DNA of 64,000 bases, from positions 143,302,247 through 143,366,246 of the forward strand of contig NC_081412.1 in the NCBI RefSeq assembly GCF_030272615.1, given 5' to 3'. The notes below the pieces were generated by a model. It saw nothing but the letters and a program-made list of their open reading frames with translations. It had not been told where the DNA came from and ran no database searches. The translations under genes were made by a program, and so were the position numbers. Numbering within the stretch: position 1 is the first letter of the stretch; each line of letters begins with the position of its first letter. The stretch comes from Cryptomeria japonica. Its lineage: Eukaryota > Streptophyta > Pinopsida > Cupressales > Cupressaceae. Positions 46,801-59,328 of the stretch are shown in pieces.

Positions 46801-49800
46801 ATGAGAGGGGCCATCATGAGGCCAACTCTGCCAAAATTGGGTCGTACTTCCTATTTGATTAGCTCACTACCGGATATGGGTGACACTTCACTAGCGCAAG
46901 CAGACCTCACTAACTTCCTAGAAAGAGCTAAGAATCCAGATCAGAATTCCATGATGGAGAAAATCGCAAGAAGTGGTTTGATTGAAGCCACTGTGTTTCT
47001 TGTTGTGGCACTGTGCCCAGAGTTGGTTTTAGAATGCATGAACTAGTATGATGTATAACAAAGGTGTATTACAGATATCAATGGAAAGGTGTTGTTGAAA
47101 ATTGATAGGGAGACTGTAATGGAAGCCATGGAAATTCCCCATAAGGATCTGTACAAAGACTAGACCATTGGTACCTCATACTCTTTCTTCTTCGAGAAGA
47201 AGAGTACCTACAAAAGCATAATTGCTAGAAATTGGTTGCCAAAAATCAAAAAAAGGAGGTTCTAGGTTGTCGAGGCCACTCACTAGAGAACATTTTATAA
47301 TAGAAGTGCGGGATATTGTTATTTTGTTGAACAAATTGAAGGGAAATGCTCATCCCTTCTATTGGGAAGCTTGGATGTATTTCTACATTCAAGTTATGTT
47401 GAATGGAAGCATTTATCTAGATTGGGGGCAAGTTATTGTAGAGAGATTACATGAGGGCTTAAAAAAATTTGTAGGGATGTGCAATTTTAATATGTCCTTG
47501 TAACTATTTTATATGCTCACCTGCACTCGAGACTGGAATGGTTTATACCATGAACCCTGGGTTGATGGGATAAGGGTTTATGAATACTACCCTCACTTGC
47601 AACAACATAAATATGTTGAAAACTGCATGAGGTGGAACGATATTTTTGCAGGTAGACTGGTTCATGATTTGCAAGGTAACATAAATAAAATATTATCAAC
47701 AAAAGTGATGGAATTTGAAGGTATCTATGGTAATTTCTTCATTCAGTTTGCTCAGTTCACTTATGTTAGAGTTGGCAGCTTTCAGGGTGAACCTTTCAGG
47801 TTACCCAGGTATGCTTTGGATAGTTATATTTTGATTGAGGTCAGTCGATAGCTCGCCTACATTGATAAAAGAAATGAAGGGAAGTCTTGATTTTTTTTTC
47901 TAGTAGAGTTGGGTTATTATAGTTGTAAATCTATTTCAGATGCTTTAAATCTTGAACTTGAATTCAAGAAGTTCAATTTGCAGTCATATGTTGCTAGACG
48001 CAAATTTGATAGCCGAAGGTATGCCATAGAAAAATTGAATGTTGGTATTGATGAGTTTGAAGTCAAAAAGAGATTGTGGACTAGGTTCACAGTTCAACAG
48101 ATTGTGATGATTGGTCTATCTATGAATGCCTCCAATGTACAAGAGGATGAGGGCAAAAAAGTTGTTGATCCCGAGTTCAATGAGAAGATACAGGGGCAAC
48201 CTATTCCAGAAGGTGATTGGGATAGAAACGGAGATGACAACATTTAAGCTAAAACCTTTAATGTTATTAGATGGACTGAAAGATGGCTAAAGGATATTCA
48301 TTTTGGACAACAGTCCATTTTTGCATCAAGGAGTAGAAAAGTTGGCTGAACTTGTGCAGCTTCACAAGTATCCTTTCCCTCTTCTAACATTTCTATTGAT
48401 GTTGCAGCTAATGAAAAATAGAGGACCAAGAAAATTAAAACTTCAAACTTAGGAGAATCTTCTCTAAGTTCCTCCCATGTTCGAGTCACACACTCCTATA
48501 GTAAGAAGAACAGTCAGAAACTTCCCACAAATCCACTTGTGGTAGATTTGGACTCTGAAGAAAAAATTCAAGGGACAATGGATGCCCAAGTACCAAACAA
48601 GCTCATTGTTGATGCTACTGACAAGGGAAAGGAGATTCAAGAAGCAGGGGACTTTGTAAATGCCATGGTTGTTGTTGTCACTAGCCAGCAAATACCTCCA
48701 CCCAAGGAGACATCTACTATCCCCAAATGATTAAGCACTTCACTTAGCAAGAAACAAAATGTAGTTCCAATCTCTATTCCAATGGAAGATATGGTTAGTA
48801 AATGTTTCGGGAGAACGTCAAAGTCCAAGAAACTCAAAACTGAAGCAATGATAGATGTAGATGATCAAACATGGCCTTGGGTTGCAGAGGAAGCTCGACC
48901 TCCAACGGATAAAGATGCTGAGACCGTCACTGAAAAGGACTTTATTATTGAGAAATTTGATTTAGGGGTGGCCTCTCGAGCTGTAGACGCCAAACACCTA
49001 GAGACCTCCACCAAGAGAATTCTGACCAGGGCTTGGAAGGACAAAAAAGATAAGAATTAAATGAAACAGATTATAATGTAGATGGCTTAGTACATCAATT
49101 CCATAGAAGATCCCAATCCACAACCTCTTTCCTAGATACCTTTGTCATTTGATTCAAAGTCACCAATGAACCAGAAATTGCTTGATTAGGTTCAGAGAAG
49201 TTGAATGGTAGCAGATGTTTTTAGTGAGTGGCTGGAATCAATTTCTCAACAAGAAACAAGCTACATCTCTAATCTGGTTAAGGTATTTGGAAGTGTAGAG
49301 TCTATGGGCAAGGAATTAGAAACATAAATAATCACTTGGGAGAAGGAGAAAACCAAATGGGTAGCTGTGCTGAAACAAATGAGAAATACTCAAAGGTATG
49401 GAGTCATGAACTTCCTGGAAGAAAAACCAACGCATGGTCTAGACGATAATGTGCTTTTTGTATGAAAAGAAAATATCGAATGGAGGAACTCAATTATTGA
49501 ATAGGGGCATGAAGAATCAATCAAAATTTTGAAGGAGTTAAAAGAATTAGTTTATATTATGCAAAAAGATATGAAGTGCATAGATATTCAACTCCTGAAA
49601 GATGATAGGCAGACACTTGAAGATTTAGCTAATATAATTCAAGCCTTCAAGGATCAAGTTCAACAAATCAAAGAAGCAAAATCCTTAACAATAGAAGACT
49701 TCTCAAAAATTGCACAAATTGAATCCATGTTGGCTGTTTGCTTTGATCATCTCGAGACACATAAGGGGAAATTTGTATAGATGAGAAAGAAGAAGGAGGT

Positions 49801-49948
49801 TTGGAATCAGTGAATACTTCATATTGGTCTTCCACATTACCAGCCCATCCTCAACTTCTCTACAACTCATTTGGAATGGTGCAATATCCGTAGCACTCCT
49901 TTGCCTCAGGAGAAACAAGTGGATGCCACATCGACTGTTGTAGCTTGA
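46801..49948 (+). pseudogene. Decayed ORF of an unrecognised plant repeat protein
   Basis: From ATG 46801 (MRGAIMRPTLPKLGRTSYL) a frame of about 1,045 codons can be followed. It has stops at about 47044, 47056, 47161, 47501, 47849, 47888, 48245 and more. One frameshift lies in an A7 run near 47248-47254; after it everything stays in one frame. The N-terminal half has folded-domain character (HPFYWEAWMYFYIQVMLNGSIYLDWGQ, HEGLKKFVGMC, EPWVDGIRVYEYYPHLQ). A charged linker with DVDDQTWPWVAEEARPPTDKD follows, then a long helical part (49529-49780, KELKELVYIMQKDMKCID). No RT, integrase or zinc knuckle. It may be an extra ORF of a retroelement. I do not recognise the family. Confidence 0.6.
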
Positions 49949-52240
49949 TCACATAGTCGTTGCTCATGGCTTATGCTGCTTTCCTATTTTGGTAGTTTCT
50001 TTTTAGTTATAGGGATAGATTTCTTTGACTCTCGGGGAGAGTTAGACATTTTACTCTAGTTTTAATTGTAATGAACTATCATGGCCTAGTGGCTATATAT
50101 ACTATTATAATTCTTGTAAAAGTTCTGAATTTTTTTGGTTGAGATAGGACATAAGCTTTATATTTTTGCAGTGCTATGTATTCTGAAGGAAAGACAATTT
50201 GATCTGTGAATGAAATTGCAGCATATTCCGTCTTTTAAATCTGTGTATTTATGAATTGAAGTGTGAATCTGTGTGAAGATTTGATTCAATTGTGGAAATT
50301 GTCATCTTTCTGACGCAGTGTATGTGAATGTGCAAAAATAAAAACTTTTGAAATGTTTGTCTTGCCAATTAAAGGAATGAAAGTTTGTGAGCTTTTTAAA
50401 AAAAATTATGCTTAAAAATATTTGTGGTATTCATTTTGTGTTGACAAATGAATGCTTAAATACCTTTAATGCTTTTTGGTAAAAAGTGTGCATATAAATT
50501 GTTGTAACCTAAGCTTATTGAAAATCATTCTTGGGGAGTTGTACTTAGATACAGACGTTAGCTGTTTAAGCAATTATCCAACTGTTGGTGTGTTTTGTCT
50601 TTTGTTTATGGTCATGCTGAAGTTAAAGAATTAAATTGTGTGAAAGACAAATCTATTAACCAACATATTGTAATTTCTTTTTGTTGTAAAAACATATTGC
50701 AAGAGGAAAATAGTGAAGAAAAAATGATCCATTCTGGTGACTCTTCATCTTTTTATTATTGATGTCATTTATGTTTTAAATTGGCTACATCATATACATA
50801 CCTACACATATATATACGATTCCCTCTCACCCTCTCTCTCCCTCTCTCCTTCTTGGTAGCACCTTAAATTTTGGTCAATATTTTCATTCATCTCCATGGT
50901 TTGGTCTCTGTCCTAAGTCCTATTAGGCCCTTAAACCCTAAATCCCTAGCTTGCAAGGTGTTGGGAGGTCAAATTTTGCTTGAAACACTATATTGTTCCT
51001 AGTTTTAGGGTCTAAGAATAGGAGGTCGTGTTCATCTTGCCTTAAGCCCTAAACCCTAACTCCTTGTATAAAGGTTTTTCTTTTGATTCATTCTAATTTA
51101 AAGTTGACTCTCTATAGGCAGTTCCTAGTCATTTAAGTCATACCTTATGCCTTCTATAACATTGTGTCAACCAAATGCTTATGTTAGATTTTCTGATTCG
51201 CTTTGGCTTTTATCTTTGTATTATTAACCATGCGGGTGTGCTTGAATTGACAATCCAAATTTGCACATTGTCGCGTGATTAAGAGAACTTGCTCATTGGG
51301 GCTAAGCCTACAAGCCCATAATCAAAGTCTTCAATCTTCTAGTTTGTGCTTCTTTTTTATTGATCTATGGTCCAAATCCTTGTGGAATTAGCAAAAGATG
51401 CACGATCATCTTAATTCCACAACCTTGCCTCGCAAATGTGGCATGGTGACCCACACCACGAACAAATCATCACACCTAGACCTATCATAGTCTTGCAAAT
51501 GTTTGAACCTCTTCTATGGTTGGCCAATTGATCTCATGGATCCTATCTTGATCAGCTAGATAAACGACATCCATATCAAGCTTGATTAACGAACATGAAA
51601 GCTCATGTTGTTGCATGACTAGTAAAAGTAGCTCGTAAATGTTAACTTCATAGCACTGTGGTCAACCAAATGGTGTACTTTAAAGGTGGACACTATATAA
51701 AATATTCAATGGCTATGATTCATACGTTGTTGCATGATTAAGAAAAGGTAATCAGTTTTGACAAGCTTGTATCCATGCAAGGAGAGTTTATAAGTTGTTG
51801 CGTTTTTTTTTTCATTGGTTGTCACCTGAAATAGATAAATAGCTATTATTGTCACAATGTTCAAATATGAATTGCAATGACTAGTTTTCATGAAACAAAC
51901 AATTAGATGCCTACAATTAATGACTCAATTAAACCATTATAAGACATATTGTTGATCAAATCAATTCACATTGATCTTGCAAAGTTTATTCTGATAATTA
52001 TTGCACTTTTTATAATCTTTGTGATGTGATTTCTTGTATATTAGGGTTTTACCTTAGGTTTTGCTAGCTAATAATTAAACTTTCTCTCAATGCTTTAGTG
52101 CATGTCCAATATTCTTTGCTTTGAGTTTTGTCTATAATTGTGTGTAGTTAAGCACCTGTAGAGTATTCCTCACAACTCAAATTTGAAACCCGAGGTGTGG
52201 GAAATTGACTTTTGTTTAAACTGAAACCCTAGAACCAAAA
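49949..52240. other. No gene recognised
   Basis: About 2.3 kb, AT-rich. A CT-rich microsatellite (CCCTCTCACCCTCTCTCTCC) lies at about 50822-50850, and there are several CCCTAAACCCTAA-like motifs near 50930-51060. No LTR pair, long frame or RNA gene was seen. Confidence 0.5.
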
Positions 52241-53055
52241 ATGGTTGAATCATCTAGCAAGGACAAAGAAGTTTTCTAATGATATTATCTCTCAACTTCC
52301 TGGGTCAATAGCTACTCAGAAGAGAGCCAAAGTCGGTTCCAGGCCTAAGGAATTTTTTAATTGACTTCACAGTTACATGTAGAGACCCTATAATGGAGCC
52401 TTGTGGTTTTAGCCTTTGGGGGAGATATTATAACAAGAAGAAAGAATGAGTTCCAGTGTACATATTTGGAATCTAAAATTAGGAAGAAAAGTTATATAAA
52501 ATGTTTTTGTAAATGTTGACTTGGTAAGGTATATCACCAATAATCATAGGGAAGGTGTGAGAGAAATATTAGCAAAGGATTAAGGGAGGTTGGTTGCAAT
52601 TAATAATAAAACAATTGTAATAAGTCTTCATGCTAGATGAGAGAGAAAATTGGCCTTTAAATGAAGATTAATTGGTTAAAGAGTACTAATCTCATGAAGG
52701 TTTATATAGGAGCAAGATTCCATTATTCTAGGCCAGGGCACCTAACAAGGGATGAGAAGGCCCTTACTCCAAGGGACCAAGTTACATATACCATTGATAT
52801 TTTTTGGTTATTTCAAGGACACATATATGCTCTGTGTCAAGTTTTTGGTGTATATGTTGAGCTATTCATCTCCAATTGGATGTTGGTTTTATGTATGGAT
52901 ATCCAAAATAGAGATCATCATAGACCCTTTGATTATGCAAGTCTGTTAGCAAAGAAGTTGCATAAGGCTCTCAATGAGTTCAAGGTGGGTCCATTTGTTG
53001 GAGCTCAAAACTGTAAGTTTTGTTGGACTATAAGAATGGGCCAAATTCTATGATT
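52241..53055 (+). pseudogene. Fragment of a second unrecognised ORF, possibly related to 46801-49948
   Basis: ATG near 52243 (MVESSSKDKEVF then stop). The best part is 52661-53053, 130 codons with HYSRPGHLTRDEKALTPRDQ, a hydrophobic stretch FWLFQGHIYALCQVFGVYVELFISN, and FDYASLLAKKLHKALNEFK. The last motif resembles GQVIVERLHEGLKKF in the preceding pseudogene, also after an aromatic segment. The relationship is a weak inference. Confidence 0.4.
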
Positions 53056-53837
53056 AAGTTCAACAGTTAGTTTAGGCCAACTAATGGAATGAACCAGACT
53101 TGGTTGCTAACTCCCTATTCTTTAGGTTCTACTAGTACCTAGGCGGGTTTACCTTGAACGAATTAGAGAAGATTGATTTTAAAGTGTGATTTATTTTTGG
53201 CCTATTAATTATAATGTACACAAAAATGAAATACTTACAAGAGTGTAATAAGTTTTAAAATTCTAAGATCAGTTCCTTCTCTCTATTGGGCAAGAGTCAA
53301 GCAGGTTCTTGATTATATCTTTTTTTCCTTATTAGACAATTTTTAACCTCACACCTAATGCAAGTCTATCAACTATTCAATTTATCATGCTTGATGATTT
53401 ATCTCTATTATAATGACTATTATGGTGTATTTAATCTTTCCTTGAAAGAACCAAACATAGTAATCACCCAAAGATAAAGAAGCCCTTGATCAATCCACAA
53501 TATCCTTAATACAGTAGACTGAAATAATAAGACAACCACCACGTACAGAAGCATTTTGAGTAGTTTTGTTTATTGTAATCAAAATAACAAGTTAACTGAA
53601 TAATAGAGGAACTCAATGATATTCCATACACAATATCAACATAAACCCAAAAAAAAGGTCAATTGTCAGTATCAAAAGTTTTTTCATGTCCTCCATAACA
53701 ACAAACAATCTTCCTTTTATAAGGAAAGACCATTAAATTTAAAATAACATGTCTTAATGTGAAAAGTGTGTCTTAATTACAAATCTTTAATTAATAGTAT
53801 TGTCTTCATTATTCTAATAAGAAAAGTTTAACAACTC
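53056..53837. other. No gene recognised
   Basis: AT-rich sequence without supported frames or repeats. Confidence 0.5.
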
Positions 53838-54038
53838 CTATATGATCAACATAATTGTGCTTCTCGTAGGTATCCATATTGGTATTGTAGTGCCTCATGA
53901 TATACTCCTAGTACCACTCGTCCATGATGATTTTCATGTTATCCACTATATGTACCTCATTGTTGATCTTCTCCAAGGCTTGGGGAAGCTTCCTTGCCAA
54001 CATATCCTTCCATCGATCCACTAGGATTAATGACCTTT
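53838..54038 (-). pseudogene. Decayed minus-strand ORF, C-terminal part beyond E7
   Basis: The minus strand from 54033 gives RSLILVDRWKDMLARKLPQA, followed by LEKINNEVHIVDNMKIIMDEWY, one stop, then EYIMRHYNTNMDTYEKHNYVDHIG. It continues the frame interrupted at 56823 by E7. Confidence 0.55.
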
Positions 54039-54416
54039 TGTTGGAGTTGAGGAAATACAACACCACAGGAGCCCAAATGATCTCTGCAAGCTGAAAAACC
54101 TGTTACAAGGAGAAGCAAGGAAGCAAATCATAGAAGAAAGAAATACACAGAAAATATGCTCAAAAAGAGGGAGCTCAATATTTACAAAATGTGTAATGTA
54201 AAAAACCTTCTTCTTCTTACAATGAAAAGAATGAACTCAACCTTTAATAGGTCAAGAAACCCTAAAAGAGAAAACCTAGGTTTGCACATAATAATTAATA
54301 AAAGAATTAATTATTATGCACCTAAAGTTAGCTTAAGTGTAAAAGAGATAAAGGGAACTTAAATAATTAAACAAATATTGTTTAATCAATCAAGTAAATA
54401 CCCGAATACTCTAACA
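54039..54416 (-). repeat. E7 3' LTR (left)
   Basis: 378 bp, from TGTTGGAGTTGAGG to ACTCTAACA. The adjoining CCCCCCCTTAAGC is the PPT on the minus strand (AAGGGGGGG). Confidence 0.9.
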
Positions 54417-55619
54417 CCCCCCCTTAAGCTAGACTTAGGGAGAAGCTAAAACCTAGAACAGCTACTGAAAGCAAGAAAGATGGGTCCCGGCAACAAGGCC
54501 TGATCAGGTACCCAAATACAATGAAATCTCTATAAACTGGAGAAATCGAGAAAACCACGTGGGAAAAAACTCTACTCCAAAAAGAGATGGAAAAGAACAC
54601 CAATGAAGCATGAAGAACCTACAAACTCTGTCGAAGAATAACTGCTGATTTGAAGAACCTCCACTGAAATAGAACATGACCAGGTAGAGAAGACTATGAT
54701 CTATATGAGTGCCCTCAAATGACACTACTCGAATCAGAAGGCAAACAAGGCAAACAACTAAAATCAAAGATACAGATGGCATGAAAACACCAAAGCCTGA
54801 AGAGTTGATCAATCAAACCATGGAAGCATTAGAATGAACATGACAAACCTCCCCATAATGCTGAAGAGGGAGAGGGACAAGTACACTGAAAAGAACTGCC
54901 AACAAGACCTGCATGATGAAGAACCAGGAACATCAAACGTGCTAAGAAAAGTACATGGTGTTGTGGAAGGAACACTCACTTGACATACATCATGAGGTGA
55001 ATGTCGTGGAAGGAACACTCACTGGACAAAGGAAGATGGCAAATAATAGGCAAACATCAACCCCCTCATGGCACTTTATAAGTAGTGCATGTACAACAAG
55101 GCACAAGATATGCAAGATCCCAAGTAAACAATGCATGATGGCACTTTATCTTAGTGCATTTGCATAAATACAAGCTACAATGATAAGAATACTGGAAATA
55201 GAAACAAGAACCAAAATAGAGACATCCAAACCAAACAAGAGATCCTCGGACCTGAAACAACCAAGATATCCACCAGAGTGCTGAAAAGAAAAAAAATGAA
55301 TTAAATATGCATGGAGTAGAATCTGGAAATAAAAATTATATGGTTGGAAAGTACACAGCACACGCTTTCCAAAAATATAAACTTTTCAAAAAATGGAGTT
55401 CGGATGCTCATTCTATGTCCCCTAGAGTGCAAAAAAGAGACCTCACTTTGACTGGAAAAAAACATAGTCAAACAGAAAAATTAGAAAAAATTACCAACAT
55501 GACGAGGTCGGGCTTGGAACCAGCTTTCCGACGCCTATTTGTTTTTGAAAAAATGACTATGTATGCCCAAGATAATGCCAAAAAACCAAACCCCCCCTAA
55601 AAGAGGCAAAAAAGGTAGT

Positions 55620-56040
55620 CTGGTGGTCGGGTAGTACTCTGGTGGCCAATGGGTGGCTCTCCGGTGGTGGGCTGGTGGGACCCTGGCAGCTGGGTGGTGG
55701 AGCCAGGGCTGCAGGTGGGCTAGAGAGAGGTGGCCGCAGGGTGGAGCGACGACTGAGCGCGAGCAGTGGGTGGGGGAGCAACAGCGGCTGCAGGGAGGCC
55801 AGCGGAGTGGAGGCGGGCCAGGGAGCAGTGGCAGTTGAGAATAGGAGTGACAGCTGTGGGCAGTGGCTGAGGTGGTAGCGGGGGCTGCAGAGAGCTGCCG
55901 AAGGGAGCAAGGCCGCTGGGGGCCGGAGAGAGCTATCGGTGGGGGCCAGAAGTAGGGCCACCAGGGTGCCAGTGAGCCAGGGCCGGCAGGGGGCCAGAAT
56001 GACAGGTTCAGTCGCCGTACAGTGGCTGGACTGTCAGCCC
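55620..56040. repeat. GC-rich G-tract island in E7 leader
   Basis: About 420 bp of GGTGG, GGCAGC, GGGGC and GCCAGGG steps, sharply bounded by AT-rich sequence. It is homologous in position to the shorter island in E1 (33055-33240). On the element's sense strand it is C-rich. Long frames on both strands here come from composition only. Confidence 0.75.
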
Positions 56041-56432
56041 GGTACCCTGCACATAAGAAGAAAAACAATCGCCTTTTGATTTTTTTTATTTTTTTTTCAA
56101 CTTTTTTACAAAAAATCAAATTTCGGCCTGCATGCCGTAAAAAGGCAAAAATATATTTTATTTTGAATTTTTTTTCTCGAACTGCGTGCCAAGGTCGTAT
56201 GGCTTGGATCTGGAGAAAAAATACTCCCAGAGGCTCAGGAACCAAAATAGGTCAAATTTTATATGACCATAGGGGTTTTTAGGCCTTCTAAGCATGATGG
56301 TGAGGTCCGTTTAGGCCCAAAGTGCTCACAAAAAAGGTCAATCCCTAAGTACATAAAAAGAATACCTGAAACCCCAGATTTGCTTCCAATGCAAAAAAAC
56401 TCAAAACAAGAACAGATAGCTGCAAATCTGAA

Positions 56433-56444
56433 GCTCTGATACCA
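56433..56444 (-). other. E7 primer-binding site (initiator tRNA-Met)
   Basis: Minus strand TGGTATCAGAGC, perfect, touching the 5' LTR at 56445. Confidence 0.93.
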
Positions 56445-56822
56445 TGTTGGAGTTGAGAAAATACAACACCACAGGAGCCCAAATGATCTCTGAAAGCTAA
56501 AAAACCTGTTACAAGAAGAAGCAAGGAAGCAAATCACAAAAGAAAGAAATACACAGAAAATATGCTCAAAAAGAGAGAGCTCAATATTTACAAAATGTGT
56601 AATGTAAAAAACCTTCTTCTTCTTGCAATGAAAAGAATGAACTCAACCTTTAATAGGTCAAGAAAACCTAAAAGGGAAAACCTAGGTTTGCAAATAATAA
56701 TTAATAAAAGAATTAATTATTATGCACCTAAAGTTAGCTTAAGTGTAAAAGAGATAAAGGGAACTTAAATAATTAAACAAATATTGTTTAATTAATCAAG
56801 TAAATACCCGAATACTCTAACA
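56445..56822 (-). repeat. E7 5' LTR (right)
   Basis: 378 bp, from TGTTGGAGTTGAGA to ACTCTAACA, followed by CCATT. Confidence 0.9.
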
Positions 56823-58004
56823 CCATTATCACCATGCAACACAGTTGGGAGGCCCTCTATGTGTTCTTTATTGAGGCATTCCATTTCCTCGACAAGATCT
56901 TTGTGAAATTCTTGATGTTTTGCAAGAATCATTTTTATCCTTTTGGAGTTATCTGAAGCAATTGGATCTTCCAACTTTAATTCTTCCATCTTCTCTTTTA
57001 TTCGGTCCCCGAGCCTGTTATGTTCCTTGAGAGATTTGAAGGTACCTGCATATGTATTCCAATAACTATTTGATTAGATCATCATCTCATTGAACCTATG
57101 CGTAACCAATTCTGTTATCATATAGTATATAGTCTTATTTTATGGTTGACCTTTTTCATTAATTTTCCTCTTATCCTTGTACTTCCAATAGTTTGCATCT
57201 TGTAATGCTTGGAAATTTTGTTGTTCATCTTCAAATTAGAATTCCCCCTTGTCATCAATTGATTTTATCATTTCCTCACTTTGCAATCTTAATTCTTTGG
57301 ATATTTAATACTTAGCTTTGTAGGTGTCCCTTTCCTTGACTAGATGTTCCATCTATGCCTTGTTAAACTTTGCAACATTTATATTCAAATCAAAAACAAC
57401 CATAGGGTCTATTTCCCCAACCCTTTTGACTAGAATGTGACCAAAAACTTTATCAATATCAACAAGGGTGGGCATCTTATCCTTTGGGTACAACACCCAC
57501 TGTAACAAGGCCTTTTGATCGAGAACAAATCCTAAGATCGAGTAAATGCGATTCACATCTTCAAGCAACATGTTTTTCTTTGTGTTTTGATTTTTTATAA
57601 AGCTATCAAAAACTATGGAAGCAATTATATCCCATCCAAGAACGATAACTATCCCTACCTCTTGTACAATTTGTCTTCCCCTCATAGCGGTCATGCTACT
57701 AATTTCTCTGTTTACATTATCCTAGAGTTTCTGTAGCAAATCATCCTCATTTTTTGTAGTGGTTTCATCTACACTTTGCCTGAGCAATTTACTAGTTTTA
57801 ATTGTACAAAAATATTCTAAACTCATGAGTATGAATGAATTCATTATTTGCAATAAATTGTTTTCCAACCAGCTCTCTAATATCATCATTTTCATCACTC
57901 TGAGGTTGATCCTCTATACTCATCCCATTTTGATGAGTATCTAGAACTGTTCTTGGAATGTGACTTGTATCCCTTTTAGACATTTCTTCATAATCACCAT
58001 GCAA
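56823..58004 (-). pseudogene. Decayed minus-strand ORF of unknown type, split by E7
   Basis: Starts near 58004 (MHGDYEEMSKRDTSHIPRTV). Then comes VLGWDIIASIVFDSFIKNQNTKKNMLLEDVNRIYSILGFVLDQKALLQWVLYPKDKMPTLVDIDKVFG (57353-57640), and a helical region ending EELKLEDPIASDNSKRIKMI, AKHQEFHKDLVEEMECLNKE and GLPTVLHGDNG at the E7 border. Frame changes and stops are present; 57353-57694 and 56792-56989 are in one frame. It continues in 53838-54038. No known retroelement enzyme motif. Unrecognised. Confidence 0.5.
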
Positions 58005-59328
58005 GTTGGTGGTAGACTAGGGTGATAACTGCATAAGTGGAGTTTGAATACTATCTCACCTAAGCCCTTGAGACCACCTTCTGAAAACATGGGTTGAAAC
58101 TCCTTCAATAATTTCATTTGTAGTGTCCTAAAATTGCATCCCTTTGCAATTTTGACCACATTTGGGTCTTCACCTTAGTGTTTGCGCCCCTTGGCCTGAT
58201 TGAAGACCTGATTATGGTCATAAACATCACAAATACCATAAAACTCAAAATGCACCTTATCAAGCACCTTAAGCCTACCCCAAAATAGGGCAGGACCATG
58301 GCACCACACCATGGCCCTCACTAGGACCATGATGCCACACCATGGTCCACTCTAAGTTAGGACCCCTCAAAACCCAATGTTGCATTTCAAATTTGAGCGA
58401 GATTCCCCTCTCTATGTTGGCTCATGTCAAAAAATTAAACAATTTTCCTGACAGGAAAGTATATAAAGAGGATTTGCCCTCTCATTCGGAGGGACACACA
58501 AGCATCCATCAATTAGAAAGAGCACACATGAGATAAAGCATTCAAGTATTCAAGAGAAATTGAGAATTTTCAGTCTTCCTTAAATCCTTGGAGCATAAAT
58601 AAAGTCAAGATTCAAGCATTGAAGTGGAGATTTACATCCTATTTCATGAAACCCTAATTCCATGTGGAGGCAAGAAAAACTTCACAAGGAGGTACCATTA
58701 TTCAATTTTCAGTCATAATTCAGCATCTCTCTCAAAAGGAGAATATTTCCTTATAGTCATTTAAATTATCTTTATTTCAAATTTATGGTTAATTCTAAAA
58801 TTGGGGTCTAACCTAAGGAGTGCCCCTATTCCCAACCCTTTTCGCCTTCTTTCTTTGTGCATGAAATAGGTACAGAGTTGTACTCTTCAGGATAAGTTTT
58901 GTTTACAAAGACGAATCATCCTCCTTTCGCATGTGAAAAGTTAAAAGGACTGTTCTGATGCGCCATGGTCTTGAGTTTTTAGGATTTTTTTGAGGATCAG
59001 ATCTAGCTCGGCTTATACTGCTCAAATCCAAGTGCACGCAAAAATATCACATCTGTAGCTCACTTTTTCCTTATTTTTACCTTCATTTTTCAGCACTTCA
59101 CCTTAATTCGGCATTTCAACTTACAAAAGAGAGGAAAACCCCACAATAATTAATCAATCCAGTCAATATTCAGTCCTTGTTCGATTTATGACTGAATCTA
59201 GTGGATTCCCTTCCCTCTTTGGAATGTAAAGGTTTTAAGAGAAATTGATTTGGTGATTTCTCCCTTCTATGTTGTAAATTGCCAAATCAAATTTTACCCT
59301 TCACATCATCTATATGAACAATCATTTG
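58005..59328. other. Unassigned, LTR- or promoter-like
   Basis: No supported frame. It holds a near-duplicate AGGACCATG...CCACACCATGG pair (58292-58317 and 58323-58348) and a good TATA-like GTATATAAAGAGG at about 58459-58471. This may be an LTR of a further element, but no partner was found. Confidence 0.4.
58292..58348. repeat. Short tandem duplication with CCATGG palindromes
   Basis: Two 26-bp copies at 31-bp spacing. The second is flanked by the inverted pair GGACCATG/CATGGTCC. Confidence 0.7.

Larger units (their letters stand above)
54039..56822 (-). mobile_element. E7: non-autonomous deletion derivative of the E1 copia family
   Basis: Two 378-bp LTRs (54039-54416 and 56445-56822), a perfect PBS and a PPT, but an internal region of only about 2.0 kb without gag or pol motifs. 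The flanking 5-mers are CCTTT and CCATT, a TSD with one mismatch. The internal left part (from 54417) matches E1 just inside its 3' LTR and the right part matches the E1 leader, so the whole coding region is missing. The LTRs differ by roughly 3-4 percent by eye, many differences being G/A. Confidence 0.9.

Noticed and set aside
49949-53837. Host gene with introns
   Set aside because: No conserved exon-like frames or splice-consistent series were seen. CCCTAA-like motifs and a CT run alone do not support a gene.
55535-56245. 236-codon minus-strand frame in the E7 leader
   Set aside because: It results from the GC-rich G-tract island; the translation is Pro/Ala/Ser/Leu low complexity and other frames are open too.
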